Source: Pseudoxanthomonas jiangsuensis (lineage in GTDB: Bacteria; Pseudomonadota; Gammaproteobacteria; Xanthomonadales; Xanthomonadaceae). From it: a stretch of DNA of 64,000 nt. The stretch lies in assembly GCF_010093185.1 (NCBI RefSeq), contig NZ_PDWL01000022.1, forward strand, positions 1 to 64,000, in the 5' to 3' direction. A program made the translations under genes and the position numbers. Positions 26,596 to 35,587 of this stretch are shown here, piece after piece; the stretch's first letter is position 1, and each line of letters starts with the position of its first letter. A model generated the notes under the pieces. It saw nothing but the letters and a program-made list of their open reading frames with translations. It did no database searches and was not told the DNA's origin.

Positions 26596-29057
26596 ACCTG
26601 CATCTCAACTGCTGCACCGCCGACCAGCTGTCGGCCGCCGAGCGCCAGCGGATCCTTGAACTGGCCGACGCCCACCGGCAGACCGATCCCGCGTTCGCCC
26701 ATTGGGCTGCCGGCTACGGCGTGATCCGGCATGACCCGCTCACCCAGCTCCGGGTCCGCCAGATGGTGGACGAGCTGGTGACCCTGGGCCGCACGCCCGA
26801 TGCCGGCACCGCCTGGCAGCGGCTCGCCGCGGCCGACCGCGTCACCAGCGCCGGCATGTGGCTGGTGGCGCACATGACCTACAGCCAGCGGGTCCGTACC
26901 GACGGTGCGGCCCTCGAGTCCGATGACTTCAAGATCACCCCCGAAGGCCACACCGGCGGGTCCCTCAACATGGTGCCCGCCTATGCCGGCTACCTGCTGA
27001 TGGACGCCCTGGATGGCGTCACCCGCGCATGGATGATGGGCCAGGGACACTGCGTGGCCGCGATCGACGCGCTGAACGTGCTGGTGGGCAACATGACCGA
27101 CCGGCACGCGGAGCGTTACGACCGATCGGACGACGGCCTGAGCCGGCTCGTCGGCGACTTCTACGCCTACACGCTCAATCCAGACGGCACGCCGGCGTCG
27201 CCCCTAGGCTCCCACGTCAATGCGCACACCGCCGGCGGCGTGATGGAAGGCGGCTATCTCGGCTTCGCCGAGCTGCAGTACGTGCATGCGCCGCTCAAGG
27301 ACGAACGCCTGGTGGCGTTCCTCAGCGACGGTGCGTTCGAGGAACAGCGCGGCAGCGACTGGGCGCCGCGCTGGTGGCGTGCCGAGGACAGCGGACTGGT
27401 CAGCCCGATCATCATCCTCAACGGGCGGCGCATCGAACAGCGCAGTCAGATCACCCAGCAGGGCGGCGAGCGGTGGCTGGACCGGCACCTGCGATTGAAC
27501 GGCTTTGATCCGATCGCGCTGGACGGGCGCGATCCGGCCAGCATCGCCTGGGGCATCCACGTGATGGAGTCGCGCCTGCAGGCGGGTGCCGCCGTCCCCG
27601 ATGCACACGTGCGGCTGCCCTATGGCATCGCCGAAACCGTCAAGGGCTTCGGCTTCTCCGGCGCCGGGACCAACGCCTCGCACAACCTGCCCCTGCCCGG
27701 GAATCCGGCGAAGGATGCCGCGGCACGCGCGCTGTTCAATGAAGGCGCCGCGGCGCTGTTCGTGGCCGCGTCCGAACTGGATGAGGCCATTGCCGCACTC
27801 AACAGCCACGACCTGCAGCAGCGTGTGCGCGAGCGCGACCATGCGCTCGCCGATCGCCAGATAGACCCGCCCCGCGTTCCAGCCATTGCCGATCGCGGCG
27901 TCGGCGGCAAGAGCTCACCGATGACCGCGCTCGACGAACAGTTCGTCGCCATCGCCGAAGCGAACCCGGGGCTGCGCGTGCGCGTGGGCAATCCCGACGA
28001 GCTGCGCAGCAACAAGCTCGACCGCACCCTCGATGCGATGAAGCACCGGGTGCACGAGCCCGAGCCCGGCGTCGCCGAATCGACGACCGGCGCGGTCATC
28101 ACCGCGCTCAACGAGGAGGCTGTCGTGTGCGCGGCGCTTGGCAACAAGGGCGGGCTGAACCTGGTGGTGACGTACGAGGCCTTCGCGCCGAAGATGCTCG
28201 GTGCCGTGCGCCAGGAGCTGATTCTCGCCCGCCATCAGAAGCAAGCCGGACGTCCACCCGGCTGGCTGGGCGTGCCTCTGGTGCTGACCTCGCACACCTG
28301 GGAAAACGCGAAGAACGAGCAGTCCCACCAGGATCCGACCATGGCCGAGACGCTGCTGGGCGAAATGGCCGACATCTCGCGCGTGGTCTTTCCGCCTGAC
28401 GCCAACGGCGCCGCAGCCGCCCTCGCCCACGCCTACGCGCAGCGCGGCACGGTCACCACCCTGATTGTCCCCAAGCGCCCGGTGTCGCATGAGCTGACGC
28501 CACAGCAGGCCAAGGCGCTGGCAGAGACCGGCGCAACGTGCCTGGCCGGCGATCCGGCGACGGCGGCCATCCTGCTGGTCGCCACCGGCGCTTACCAGCT
28601 GCAGGAAGTGCGTCGCGCGCAGGCGCGTCTGGTCGAACGCGGTGCATCGGCAGCGATCGTCTATCTCGGCGAGCCCGGCCGGTTCCGCGCGCCGCGCGAT
28701 CCGGAGGAGGCGCGCTACGTGCACGCCGACAGCGAGGTCCATACGCTGTTCCCGGCGGAGCGGCCGCGCGTATTCGTCACCCACACCCGGCCCGAGCCCT
28801 TCCTCGGCGCGCTGCGCCGGCTCGACACCGGCCCGGCCACCACTGCGGCACTTGGCTTCGTCAACCGCGGCGGCACGCTGGACGTGCCGGGCCTGCTGTT
28901 CGCCAATCGCAGCACCTGGGCGCACGTGGTCGACGCGGCTGCGGGCGTCCTCGGCCAGCCCCGTGGCAGCCTGTTGTCCGAAGCCGAGTTGGCGGCAGTG
29001 GATGGTCGGGGTGATCCGGCCACCGTCCTGCGCCCGGAAACGGGACAGGCGTCGTGA
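26592..29057 (+). CDS. Phosphoketolase-like ThDP enzyme (divergent XFP family)
   Basis: True phosphoketolases cleave xylulose-5-phosphate or fructose-6-phosphate with phosphate to give acetyl phosphate. The 821-residue protein matches the XFP layout. The N-terminal part has ITPEGHTGGSLNMVPAYAG (compare LGHWGTxPGLNFxYAH), and the cofactor region FLSDGAFEEQRGSDWAPRWW...IIILNGRRI matches the GDG...LNG ThDP motif with the first Gly replaced by Ser. A middle pyrimidine domain and a C-terminal VATGAYQLQEVRRAQ domain follow. Database entries for such divergent proteins carry the odd name xylulose-5-phosphate 3-epimerase, so the reaction is uncertain. An acetate kinase four genes away favours acetyl phosphate as product. 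Confidence 0.7.
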   Translation: MNLHLNCCTADQLSAAERQRILELADAHRQTDPAFAHWAAGYGVIRHDPLTQLRVRQMVDELVTLGRTPDAGTAWQRLAAADRVTSAGMWLVAHMTYSQRVRTDGAALESDDFKITPEGHTGGSLNMVPAYAGYLLMDALDGVTRAWMMGQGHCVAAIDALNVLVGNMTDRHAERYDRSDDGLSRLVGDFYAYTLNPDGTPASPLGSHVNAHTAGGVMEGGYLGFAELQYVHAPLKDERLVAFLSDGAFEEQRGSDWAPRWWRAEDSGLVSPIIILNGRRIEQRSQITQQGGERWLDRHLRLNGFDPIALDGRDPASIAWGIHVMESRLQAGAAVPDAHVRLPYGIAETVKGFGFSGAGTNASHNLPLPGNPAKDAAARALFNEGAAALFVAASELDEAIAALNSHDLQQRVRERDHALADRQIDPPRVPAIADRGVGGKSSPMTALDEQFVAIAEANPGLRVRVGNPDELRSNKLDRTLDAMKHRVHEPEPGVAESTTGAVITALNEEAVVCAALGNKGGLNLVVTYEAFAPKMLGAVRQELILARHQKQAGRPPGWLGVPLVLTSHTWENAKNEQSHQDPTMAETLLGEMADISRVVFPPDANGAAAALAHAYAQRGTVTTLIVPKRPVSHELTPQQAKALAETGATCLAGDPATAAILLVATGAYQLQEVRRAQARLVERGASAAIVYLGEPGRFRAPRDPEEARYVHADSEVHTLFPAERPRVFVTHTRPEPFLGALRRLDTGPATTAALGFVNRGGTLDVPGLLFANRSTWAHVVDAAAGVLGQPRGSLLSEAELAAVDGRGDPATVLRPETGQAS

Positions 29058-29082
29058 GCGTGCCGGCCAGGACCTCGCGCTG

Positions 29083-30675
29083 ATGGCCGGCACGGTGCGC
29101 CGCGGAGGTCAGATCGCCTGGGCCGGACTGAAGCTCGGAGTCGCCGTGCTGCGCCTGCGCCGGCGTGCACCCGATCGGCTTCCCGCCTACATCAGCACCA
29201 CCCTGGTGGGGCTCGGCACCACCTTCGTCAAGCTGGGCCAGGGCTTGAGCCTGCGCTGGGACCTGCTGCCTGCGCCGTATCGCGATGCGTTGTCGCAGCT
29301 GCACAGCGACGTGCCGGCGTTTCCTGCGGACCAGGCCAGGCACGTGGTCGAACAGGCGTTCGGCGCACCGGTCGACGCGCTCTTCGCCAGTTTCGATGAC
29401 AAGCCGATGGCCGCGGGCTCAGTCGCCCAGATCCACCCTGCGCGCATGCACGACGGTCGCAACGTGGTCGTCAAGATCACCCGCCCCGGCATCCATGCCC
29501 AGGTGCAGGCCGACCTGCGGCTGCTCCGGCGCACGATGCGCGTGGCCCAGTGGATCTGGCCGCCCCTCAAGCGACACCGGCCGCTCGAACTCGTGGACGA
29601 ACTGGGCGCCTTCATGCGCGATGAAATCGACATGCGTCACGAAGCACAGAACATGCGGCGCATGGCCAAGGTGCTTGACTCACTGCCCGGCATTACCCAG
29701 CCACACGTCGTCGAGCCCTACGCTACCCGCGACGTGCTGGTCCAGGACCGAAGCCACGGCACCCGCCTGGAGACCGCTTACGGAACCGGGGCCGCTCCCG
29801 CGCTGGCGAGCGCGCTGCTCGATGCCTACGTGCATCAGCTCTTCGGCGCCGGTGTGTTCCATGCAGATCCCCATCCGGGAAACCTGTTCTTCTTTGACGA
29901 CGGTCGCCTGTGCCTGCATGACTTCGGCTCGATCGGTGTGCTCGACCCGGCATCGCGGCTCGCGCTTGGCGGCATGGTCGAGGCCATTGCAGCCGACGAC
30001 GCCGAGGGTGTCCTGGATGCGGCAATCGCCCTGGGCTTCTTCCCTCCGCAGGTCGAGCGACGCTCGCATGTGCGCGAGATCCACCTGATCCTGGCCGAGA
30101 TGGCCAGCCGCCCATTGGCGGCGTGGTCCATTGCCGAGGCGATCTGGCGCGTGGCACGCATTGGCCAAGGCGCGGGCTTCCGGCTTCCTGCCCACCTGCT
30201 GTCCCTGATCCGGACGCTTTTCCTGGTCGAGAACACGTTGCGGGCACTGGATCCGGATCTGGATCTGCTGGGGACGCTGTCGGCACAGGCCGCCGAGATC
30301 GCCGAGATCGCCGATGCCAGCCGCCCCGGCGGCAACAGGCCGCTCGCCATGCGGCTGGCCCGCACCGCCCGCCAGCTGCCCCAGATCGCCACCGACCTGT
30401 TGCGGCAGGCGCAACTGAGCGACGGACGGCCCGCCCTCTCCGTACATCACCATGGCCTGAGTTCGACGCAGGAGGCAATCGCCCGCACGGGCAATCGGCT
30501 GGCATTGGCCCTGGTCACCTTGGGCCTGTATGTATGTGGTGCGCTGTTGAGCCTGCACTCCGACGGCCCGCAAGTGTTCGGTCACATGCCTTTCCTGGCT
30601 GTCGTGGCTTTCGCTGCTGCGGCATTGCTCTCGCTGCGGCTGGTGACGGCCATCGCCAGATCGGGGCACTTGTAA
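29083..30675 (+). CDS. AarF/UbiB-family atypical kinase
   Basis: UbiB/ADCK proteins support ubiquinone synthesis or handling at the membrane. The 530-residue product has the family motifs in order: FVKLGQGLS (KxGQ, about residues 47-55), the Ala-rich loop MAAGSVAQIHPA, the catalytic VFHADPHPGNLFFF, and the metal-binding HDFGSIG. Two C-terminal membrane helices (LALALVTLGLYVCGALL and FLAVVAFAAAALLSL) are typical of UbiB. The start at 29083 is the first in-frame ATG after the phosphoketolase stop, 25 bases away. The chromosome should have its own ubiB, so this is probably an extra, island-borne copy. Confidence 0.83.
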   Translation: MAGTVRRGGQIAWAGLKLGVAVLRLRRRAPDRLPAYISTTLVGLGTTFVKLGQGLSLRWDLLPAPYRDALSQLHSDVPAFPADQARHVVEQAFGAPVDALFASFDDKPMAAGSVAQIHPARMHDGRNVVVKITRPGIHAQVQADLRLLRRTMRVAQWIWPPLKRHRPLELVDELGAFMRDEIDMRHEAQNMRRMAKVLDSLPGITQPHVVEPYATRDVLVQDRSHGTRLETAYGTGAAPALASALLDAYVHQLFGAGVFHADPHPGNLFFFDDGRLCLHDFGSIGVLDPASRLALGGMVEAIAADDAEGVLDAAIALGFFPPQVERRSHVREIHLILAEMASRPLAAWSIAEAIWRVARIGQGAGFRLPAHLLSLIRTLFLVENTLRALDPDLDLLGTLSAQAAEIAEIADASRPGGNRPLAMRLARTARQLPQIATDLLRQAQLSDGRPALSVHHHGLSSTQEAIARTGNRLALALVTLGLYVCGALLSLHSDGPQVFGHMPFLAVVAFAAAALLSLRLVTAIARSGHL

Positions 30676-30788
30676 GCAGCTGGAGCCCCGACCATTGGGG
30701 ATCGCGATTTCAGACAGTCCCTTGCAGAATCACTGATCTATCTCCCCGCTGATGCCCAGTGCATCAGTGCATCCAGAAAGGCAGACCC

Positions 30789-32864
30789 ATGACGCAACAC
30801 GACCATCATCAGCACGATCATCAGGCGCATGGCGGGCAACCGCCGCATTCCCGCAAGGGTGCTGACGGCGACGTCCATGCCGGGCACGACAAGCATGCCG
30901 GCCACAGCGTGGCGAGCTTCCGCGACAAGTTCTGGCTCACGCTGCTGCTGACCATCCCCACTCTGATCTGGAGCGGGATGATCCAGCACTGGTTCGACTA
31001 CACCGCACCACAGTTCCCGGGGTCGGCGTACATCCCGGCGGTGTTCGGCACGATCGTGTACTTCTACGGCGGCTCGCCGTTCGTCCGCGGCGGATACCAC
31101 GAGCTGAGAAATCGCCTGCCGGGCATGATGACGCTGATCTCGCTTGCGATCACCGTCGCCTTCCTTTACAGCGCGTTGGTCACGCTCGGCGTTGTCGAGG
31201 GCTTGGACCTGTGGTGGGAGCTGGCGACGCTGGTGGCGATCATGTTACTCGGCCACTGGATCGAGATGCGTTCGATCAACCAGGCACAGGGCGCTCTCAA
31301 GGAACTCGCGAAGCTGCTGCCTGATATGGCGGTGCGGTTGGATGAGGCCGGTACCGCGAAGGAAGTCCCTGTCGCGGAACTGAAGCGCGGCGACCTGCTG
31401 CTCATCAGGCCCGGCGCGAGCATTCCCGCCGACGGCGTCGTGAAGGAAGGGACCAGCGCCGTCAACGAAGCGATGATCACCGGCGAGTCCAAGCCGATGG
31501 ACAAGTCGACGGGCGACCGGGTGATCGCCGGCACCGTCAACGGACAGGGCTCGTTGCGTGTCGAGGTGACGGGAACCGGCGACGAGACCGCGCTCGCGGG
31601 TATCATGCGGCTCGTCGAGCAGGCCCAGACGTCGCGCTCGCGCGCCCAGGCCCTGGCGGACCGGGCGGCGTTCTACCTCACGATCATCGCCATCGTCTCC
31701 GCCGCGGTTACCGCCATTGTCTGGCCACTCCTCGGTCGACCGTGGAGCTTCACGATCGAGCGCGTAGTGACCGTGCTCGTGATCGCCTGTCCCCATGCGC
31801 TGGGTTTGGCCATCCCGCTGGTGACCGCCATCTCGACCACGATTGGCGCACGGAACGGCCTGCTCGTGCGCGATCGACGCGGCCTGGAAGAGGCCCGTTT
31901 GCTGAACACGGTCGTGTTCGACAAGACAGGCACGCTCACGCTCGGTTCGCACCGCGTCGTGAAGACCACTGCCGCCGATGGACTCACCGACGACGAGGTG
32001 CTTCGCGTGGCCGCGTCGGTCCAGCGCGACGCTGAACATCCGATCGCGCAGGCGCTGATGACCAGCGCCAAGGAACATGGCATCGACGTTCCGATGTCGC
32101 AGGACTTCGAGTCCATGCCGGGACGCGGCGTGCGCGCAGTCGTCGAGGAGCGCTCGCTTCACGTTGGCGGGCCGGGTCTGTTGAGAATGCTCGCGGTCGA
32201 ACCGCCGGAGACGCTTCGGCGGGCTGCCGAATCAGCGGCAGCCGATGGTCAATCTGCAACCTACCTGGTGGAAGGCGACCGGGTGCTCGCCGTATTTGCG
32301 ATCGCGGATGCCATCCGTCCCGAATCGTTCGACGCGGTCAAGCGGCTGCACGACGAAGGACTGGAGGTTGTCCTGCTGACGGGTGATTCCACGGCGGTCG
32401 CAAACGCGGTCGCGAAGGAACTCAACATCGACACCGTCTTCGCCGAGGTATTGCCCGAGGACAAGGTGGCAAAGATCGAGGAGCTGCAGGCCCAGGGCAA
32501 GCGCGTCGCGATGGTGGGTGACGGTGTCAATGACGCTCCGGCGCTGCTCACGTCCGACGTCGGCATCGCCATCGGCACAGGGACGGACGTCGCGGTCGAG
32601 GCCGGCGACGTCGTACTCGTGCGCAGCGACCCGCGCGACGTGCCGGCGATCATTGCATTGAGCAAGGCGACCTATCGCAAGATGATCCAGAACCTGTGGT
32701 GGGCCGCCGGGTACAACATCGTCGCCATCCCGCTCGCTGCCGGCGTTCTCGCTGCATGGGGGATCATGCTGCAACCCGCGCTTGGTGCAGTGCTCATGTC
32801 GCTGAGCACCATCGTGGTGGCGATCAATGCGCAGCTGTTGCGCCGGGCGGTACGGTCCCCATGA
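30789..32864 (+). CDS. CopB-type copper-transporting P1B-3 ATPase (CPH motif)
   Basis: This ATP-driven pump for copper has 691 residues. In place of an HMA domain it has a His-rich N-terminus (HDHHQHDHQAHGG...HAGHDKHAGH). The membrane metal motif is CPH in VIACPHALGLAIP, which marks the CopB (Cu2+/Cu+ or Ag+) subfamily. TGESKP, DKTGTLT and GDGVNDAP are intact. The start at 30789 (MTQHDHH) follows an AAAGG-type site; a start at 30759 lacks one. It is separated from the AarF gene by 113 bases and from the acetate kinase by only 19, suggesting that pump and kinase share a transcript. Confidence 0.9.
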   Translation: MTQHDHHQHDHQAHGGQPPHSRKGADGDVHAGHDKHAGHSVASFRDKFWLTLLLTIPTLIWSGMIQHWFDYTAPQFPGSAYIPAVFGTIVYFYGGSPFVRGGYHELRNRLPGMMTLISLAITVAFLYSALVTLGVVEGLDLWWELATLVAIMLLGHWIEMRSINQAQGALKELAKLLPDMAVRLDEAGTAKEVPVAELKRGDLLLIRPGASIPADGVVKEGTSAVNEAMITGESKPMDKSTGDRVIAGTVNGQGSLRVEVTGTGDETALAGIMRLVEQAQTSRSRAQALADRAAFYLTIIAIVSAAVTAIVWPLLGRPWSFTIERVVTVLVIACPHALGLAIPLVTAISTTIGARNGLLVRDRRGLEEARLLNTVVFDKTGTLTLGSHRVVKTTAADGLTDDEVLRVAASVQRDAEHPIAQALMTSAKEHGIDVPMSQDFESMPGRGVRAVVEERSLHVGGPGLLRMLAVEPPETLRRAAESAAADGQSATYLVEGDRVLAVFAIADAIRPESFDAVKRLHDEGLEVVLLTGDSTAVANAVAKELNIDTVFAEVLPEDKVAKIEELQAQGKRVAMVGDGVNDAPALLTSDVGIAIGTGTDVAVEAGDVVLVRSDPRDVPAIIALSKATYRKMIQNLWWAAGYNIVAIPLAAGVLAAWGIMLQPALGAVLMSLSTIVVAINAQLLRRAVRSP

Positions 32865-32883
32865 ACATGAACTGGCGACACCT

Positions 32884-33987
32884 ATGACCACGCGCCGGCT
32901 TCTGGCACTCAACGTTGGCTCGTCCACCCTCAAGGGCGCGTGCTATCTGTTGCACGCTGAGGGGCCAGGCGCGCAGCCACGCGTCGTGGAGCGCTCCCGG
33001 GCCGAGATTGCCGTCGGCGCGGATGCGCAAGAGCGACTTGCCACCCTGCTCGAAATATTGTCGATACCGGCGCCCGGCCCCGACGTGGTGGTCCACCGAA
33101 TCGTACATGGCGGCGACCTGCGCAACGCCAGCGAGCTCGACGAAGATGTACTTGCGAAACTGGATGCCTTGGTGCCATTCGCACCCTTGCACCAGCCGGT
33201 CGCCCTCGCGTTCGCGCGTGCCGCGCGCCTGCGCTGGCCGCAAGCCCGCCAGGGCGTGGCCTTCGACACGGACTTCCACGTGACACTCGCACCCTGGAGC
33301 CAGCGCCTGCCCATCCCCGAAGCATGGGATGCGCTGGGCGTCCGCCGCTACGGTTTCCACGGACTCGCCTTCGCCTCTGCACTGCGAGTCGTGGCCAGCC
33401 AGGACGCCGGAATCCTGCGGAGCCGCGCCGTCTTCGCGCATCTGGGGGGGGGTTGCAGCGTCTGCGCCGTCGAGGACGGTCGGAGCCGCGACACCACCAT
33501 GGCGGTCACTCCGCTGGGGGGAATTCCGAGCCCTACCCGCTCCGGGGATCTCGATCCCGGTGCGTTGCTGTACCTGCTCAGGCACGAACGGCTGGACGCG
33601 CAAGCGATTGAAGATGGTTTGTCCCGCACTGCAGGTCTTGCCGGCATCGCCGGGCACGGCGATATGCGCGTGCTGCTTGCCGATCCTGGCCCGCAGGCCC
33701 AGCTTGCCGTGGACCTCTTCGCAGTCCGGATCGCGCAGTCCATCGCGGCCATGGCCACGGGAATCGGCGGACTCGACCATGTCGTCTTTTCCGGCGGCAT
33801 CGGCCACCGCGCGCCGGGTCTGCGGGCGCGGATCATCGCGCGCTTGGGCTGGCTTGGCCTGGCGCTGGCACCTGACGACAACGATGCTGGGGCCACGCGG
33901 ATCGATGCCGCGAGCGGGCCGGCCATCTGGAACGTCGCGATCAATGAGGAACGCGAGCTGGCCGAATCAGCATTGGCCTGGCTGTAG
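32884..33987 (+). CDS. ackA: Acetate kinase
   Basis: Acetate kinase transfers phosphate between acetyl phosphate and ADP, giving acetate and ATP. The 367-residue protein (about 30 shorter than usual) has NVGSSTLKG at its start, RIVHGGD, FDTDFH (normally FDTAFH), YGFHG, HLGGGCSVCAV (normally HLGNGxS), TRSGDLDPG and FSGGIGH. The phosphate- and nucleotide-binding motifs are thus recognisable but drifted. The start at 32884 is chosen because the upstream frame overlaps the pump gene. Together with the phosphoketolase-like enzyme it would form the standard route from sugar phosphate to ATP. Confidence 0.85.
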   Translation: MTTRRLLALNVGSSTLKGACYLLHAEGPGAQPRVVERSRAEIAVGADAQERLATLLEILSIPAPGPDVVVHRIVHGGDLRNASELDEDVLAKLDALVPFAPLHQPVALAFARAARLRWPQARQGVAFDTDFHVTLAPWSQRLPIPEAWDALGVRRYGFHGLAFASALRVVASQDAGILRSRAVFAHLGGGCSVCAVEDGRSRDTTMAVTPLGGIPSPTRSGDLDPGALLYLLRHERLDAQAIEDGLSRTAGLAGIAGHGDMRVLLADPGPQAQLAVDLFAVRIAQSIAAMATGIGGLDHVVFSGGIGHRAPGLRARIIARLGWLGLALAPDDNDAGATRIDAASGPAIWNVAINEERELAESALAWL

Positions 33988-34022
33988 TCCACGGCATACC
34001 GCCAGGGCGGCCCCAGCCAGGA

Positions 34023-35300
34023 TTACTCGCCGATCAGTGGCGTCGTGAGCACCGCTGCGAATCCACCACCTGGGGTGCGCATGTTCGTAGTCTGGCCCTG
34101 ATAAAGCCGGGCCGCGAACAACAGCACACCCGCCTCGGACGCGAAGCAGCGCACGTCCGCCTTGAGGGACTGGCCCCCATGCACGATCCGCATGCTCGGT
34201 GGCGCGAAGGCCTGTGCGATGTAGGTCGCCGACGCCATCGACTCCCACGTTCGCCGGGTGAGCTTGTCGCCCCGATAGCTGCCACGGCTGCCGAACCCTG
34301 CTGCAGGCTTGAAGAAGTAGCCGTTGCGCGCTGCCCACAGCGCATCCCGGTTTCCGGGGACGACTTCAACCGTTGTCGGGATCACCTCGGCCAGCAGGGC
34401 TGTCAAACCCGCATCGACCCCAAACCCGCCGAGCAAAGCCGCGTCTCCAAGCACCGCCAGGTTGCGCTTGTCGGCGAACAGCGCGTGCGCACGCGGATGC
34501 GGGGTGAGTGCGACGTCCCCTGCGAGATAAGCCTGACGAAGGTCCGCATGCGAAGCTTCCTCAAGCGCGAAATCGGTCAACCGGTTGTAGACCATGTCGA
34601 TCGGGCCGTCGGCATCTGCAAGCCCCTCCGGGCCGAACCTCAGATCCTCGGGCGCGCGTATCACGCAGTCCACGCCGTGCTCCCGGAATGCGTCCGCGTA
34701 CAGCTCGAACTCGGGGTAGAGGAACTGCTCCCGCGGGGCGCTGTCCACGATGGCCACACGGGACGGCGCGCGGCCCGACTGCTGCCGGGCATCGTCAAGC
34801 CAGGCGGCTACAGCCGCGCTATGGGCCTCCGTCGCCGTGGTCCAGGTGGTCCACGCAGCCGGCGCGCAAGATCTCACGGCATCGAGCAGCACGGCATTGA
34901 GGAGCAGCCCGCCTGGATTGGTGTTGACCTCGATCAACCGCGGGCCGTCGACGGTCAGGTGAAAGTCCAGCCCCAGGACGCCACCCGCCGAACCCGGGTA
35001 ATGGGTTGCGATGTCGGGGGCCCATTGCAGGACGCGCTCGCGGTATCGTGGATTCTCTGCAACTTCGAAGAGCGCCGCCGCGACTCGCCCCATGGCGTCC
35101 AACGCCGCACGGTCGACGAACAGGGCGTACCGAGAGAACAGATGTGCGTGAACGGCCGGGTCAGACATGGACTCCGAGAAGGCGGCCCGGATCGACTCGT
35201 GCAGCCGCAAGACGTCGACTACTTCGCATGCACACCGCTGGTTGAGCGAGGCACCCACTGAAGTGGCACAGTTGATATTGCAGCCTGACTGGCCAGCCAT
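34023..35300 (-). CDS. ATP-grasp-like protein of unknown substrate
   Basis: The 425-residue product carries FHLTVDGPRLIEVNTNPGG, an E-x-N-x-N-P metal-binding end of ATP-grasp folds. It also has FFKPAAGFGSRGSYRGDKLT (a Gly-rich nucleotide loop) and MVYNRLTDFALEE. The order suggests a glutathionylspermidine-synthase-like or permuted ATP-grasp ligase, but no substrate can be named. The start at 35300 is supported by AGGGAG 8 bases upstream on the minus strand; MSDPAVHAH (35168) is an alternative. It is convergent with ackA, 35 bases away, so it is not in that operon. Confidence 0.65.
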   Translation of the reverse strand: MAGQSGCNINCATSVGASLNQRCACEVVDVLRLHESIRAAFSESMSDPAVHAHLFSRYALFVDRAALDAMGRVAAALFEVAENPRYRERVLQWAPDIATHYPGSAGGVLGLDFHLTVDGPRLIEVNTNPGGLLLNAVLLDAVRSCAPAAWTTWTTATEAHSAAVAAWLDDARQQSGRAPSRVAIVDSAPREQFLYPEFELYADAFREHGVDCVIRAPEDLRFGPEGLADADGPIDMVYNRLTDFALEEASHADLRQAYLAGDVALTPHPRAHALFADKRNLAVLGDAALLGGFGVDAGLTALLAEVIPTTVEVVPGNRDALWAARNGYFFKPAAGFGSRGSYRGDKLTRRTWESMASATYIAQAFAPPSMRIVHGGQSLKADVRCFASEAGVLLFAARLYQGQTTNMRTPGGGFAAVLTTPLIGE

Positions 35301-35471
35301 TCTTGGGGCTCCCTAGGTTTACGCCTCGACGCAGCCTGGTTGCTGCGCTGCTGCATCGATCCCGCCCAGCAGTCATGTTATCTGCTCTCAGGACAAGCGC
35401 CGCTTCTCGAAGAAGACAGAGGTAGGGCGTGATGCCCTAACTGAACATCCGCTCGGGTTGGCAATCCAGCC

Positions 35472-35539
35472 CGCCCACCCTCGATAACGTGCCCTAATCC
35501 CTGGCCCCTGTCACTGGCGACTTCCGGCCAAAAGCGGCC
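35472..35539 (+). repeat. Right copy of the diverged repeat seen at 134-200
   Basis: It shares in the same orientation the ordered blocks cgccc, cgataa, cctaatccc and cttccggccaaaagcggcc with the left copy. The 35301-35587 stretch contains no gene that I can support. Confidence 0.5.
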
Positions 35540-35587
35540 AGTGGACCGGCCAGTCCCTCGTAGACGTCGCCAGCGCCGTAAGGCCAG

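Noticed and set aside
33988..34022. Shared terminator between ackA and the ATP-grasp gene
   Set aside because: Only a 4-5 bp stem (CCGCC/GGCGG type) without T runs; too weak to call.
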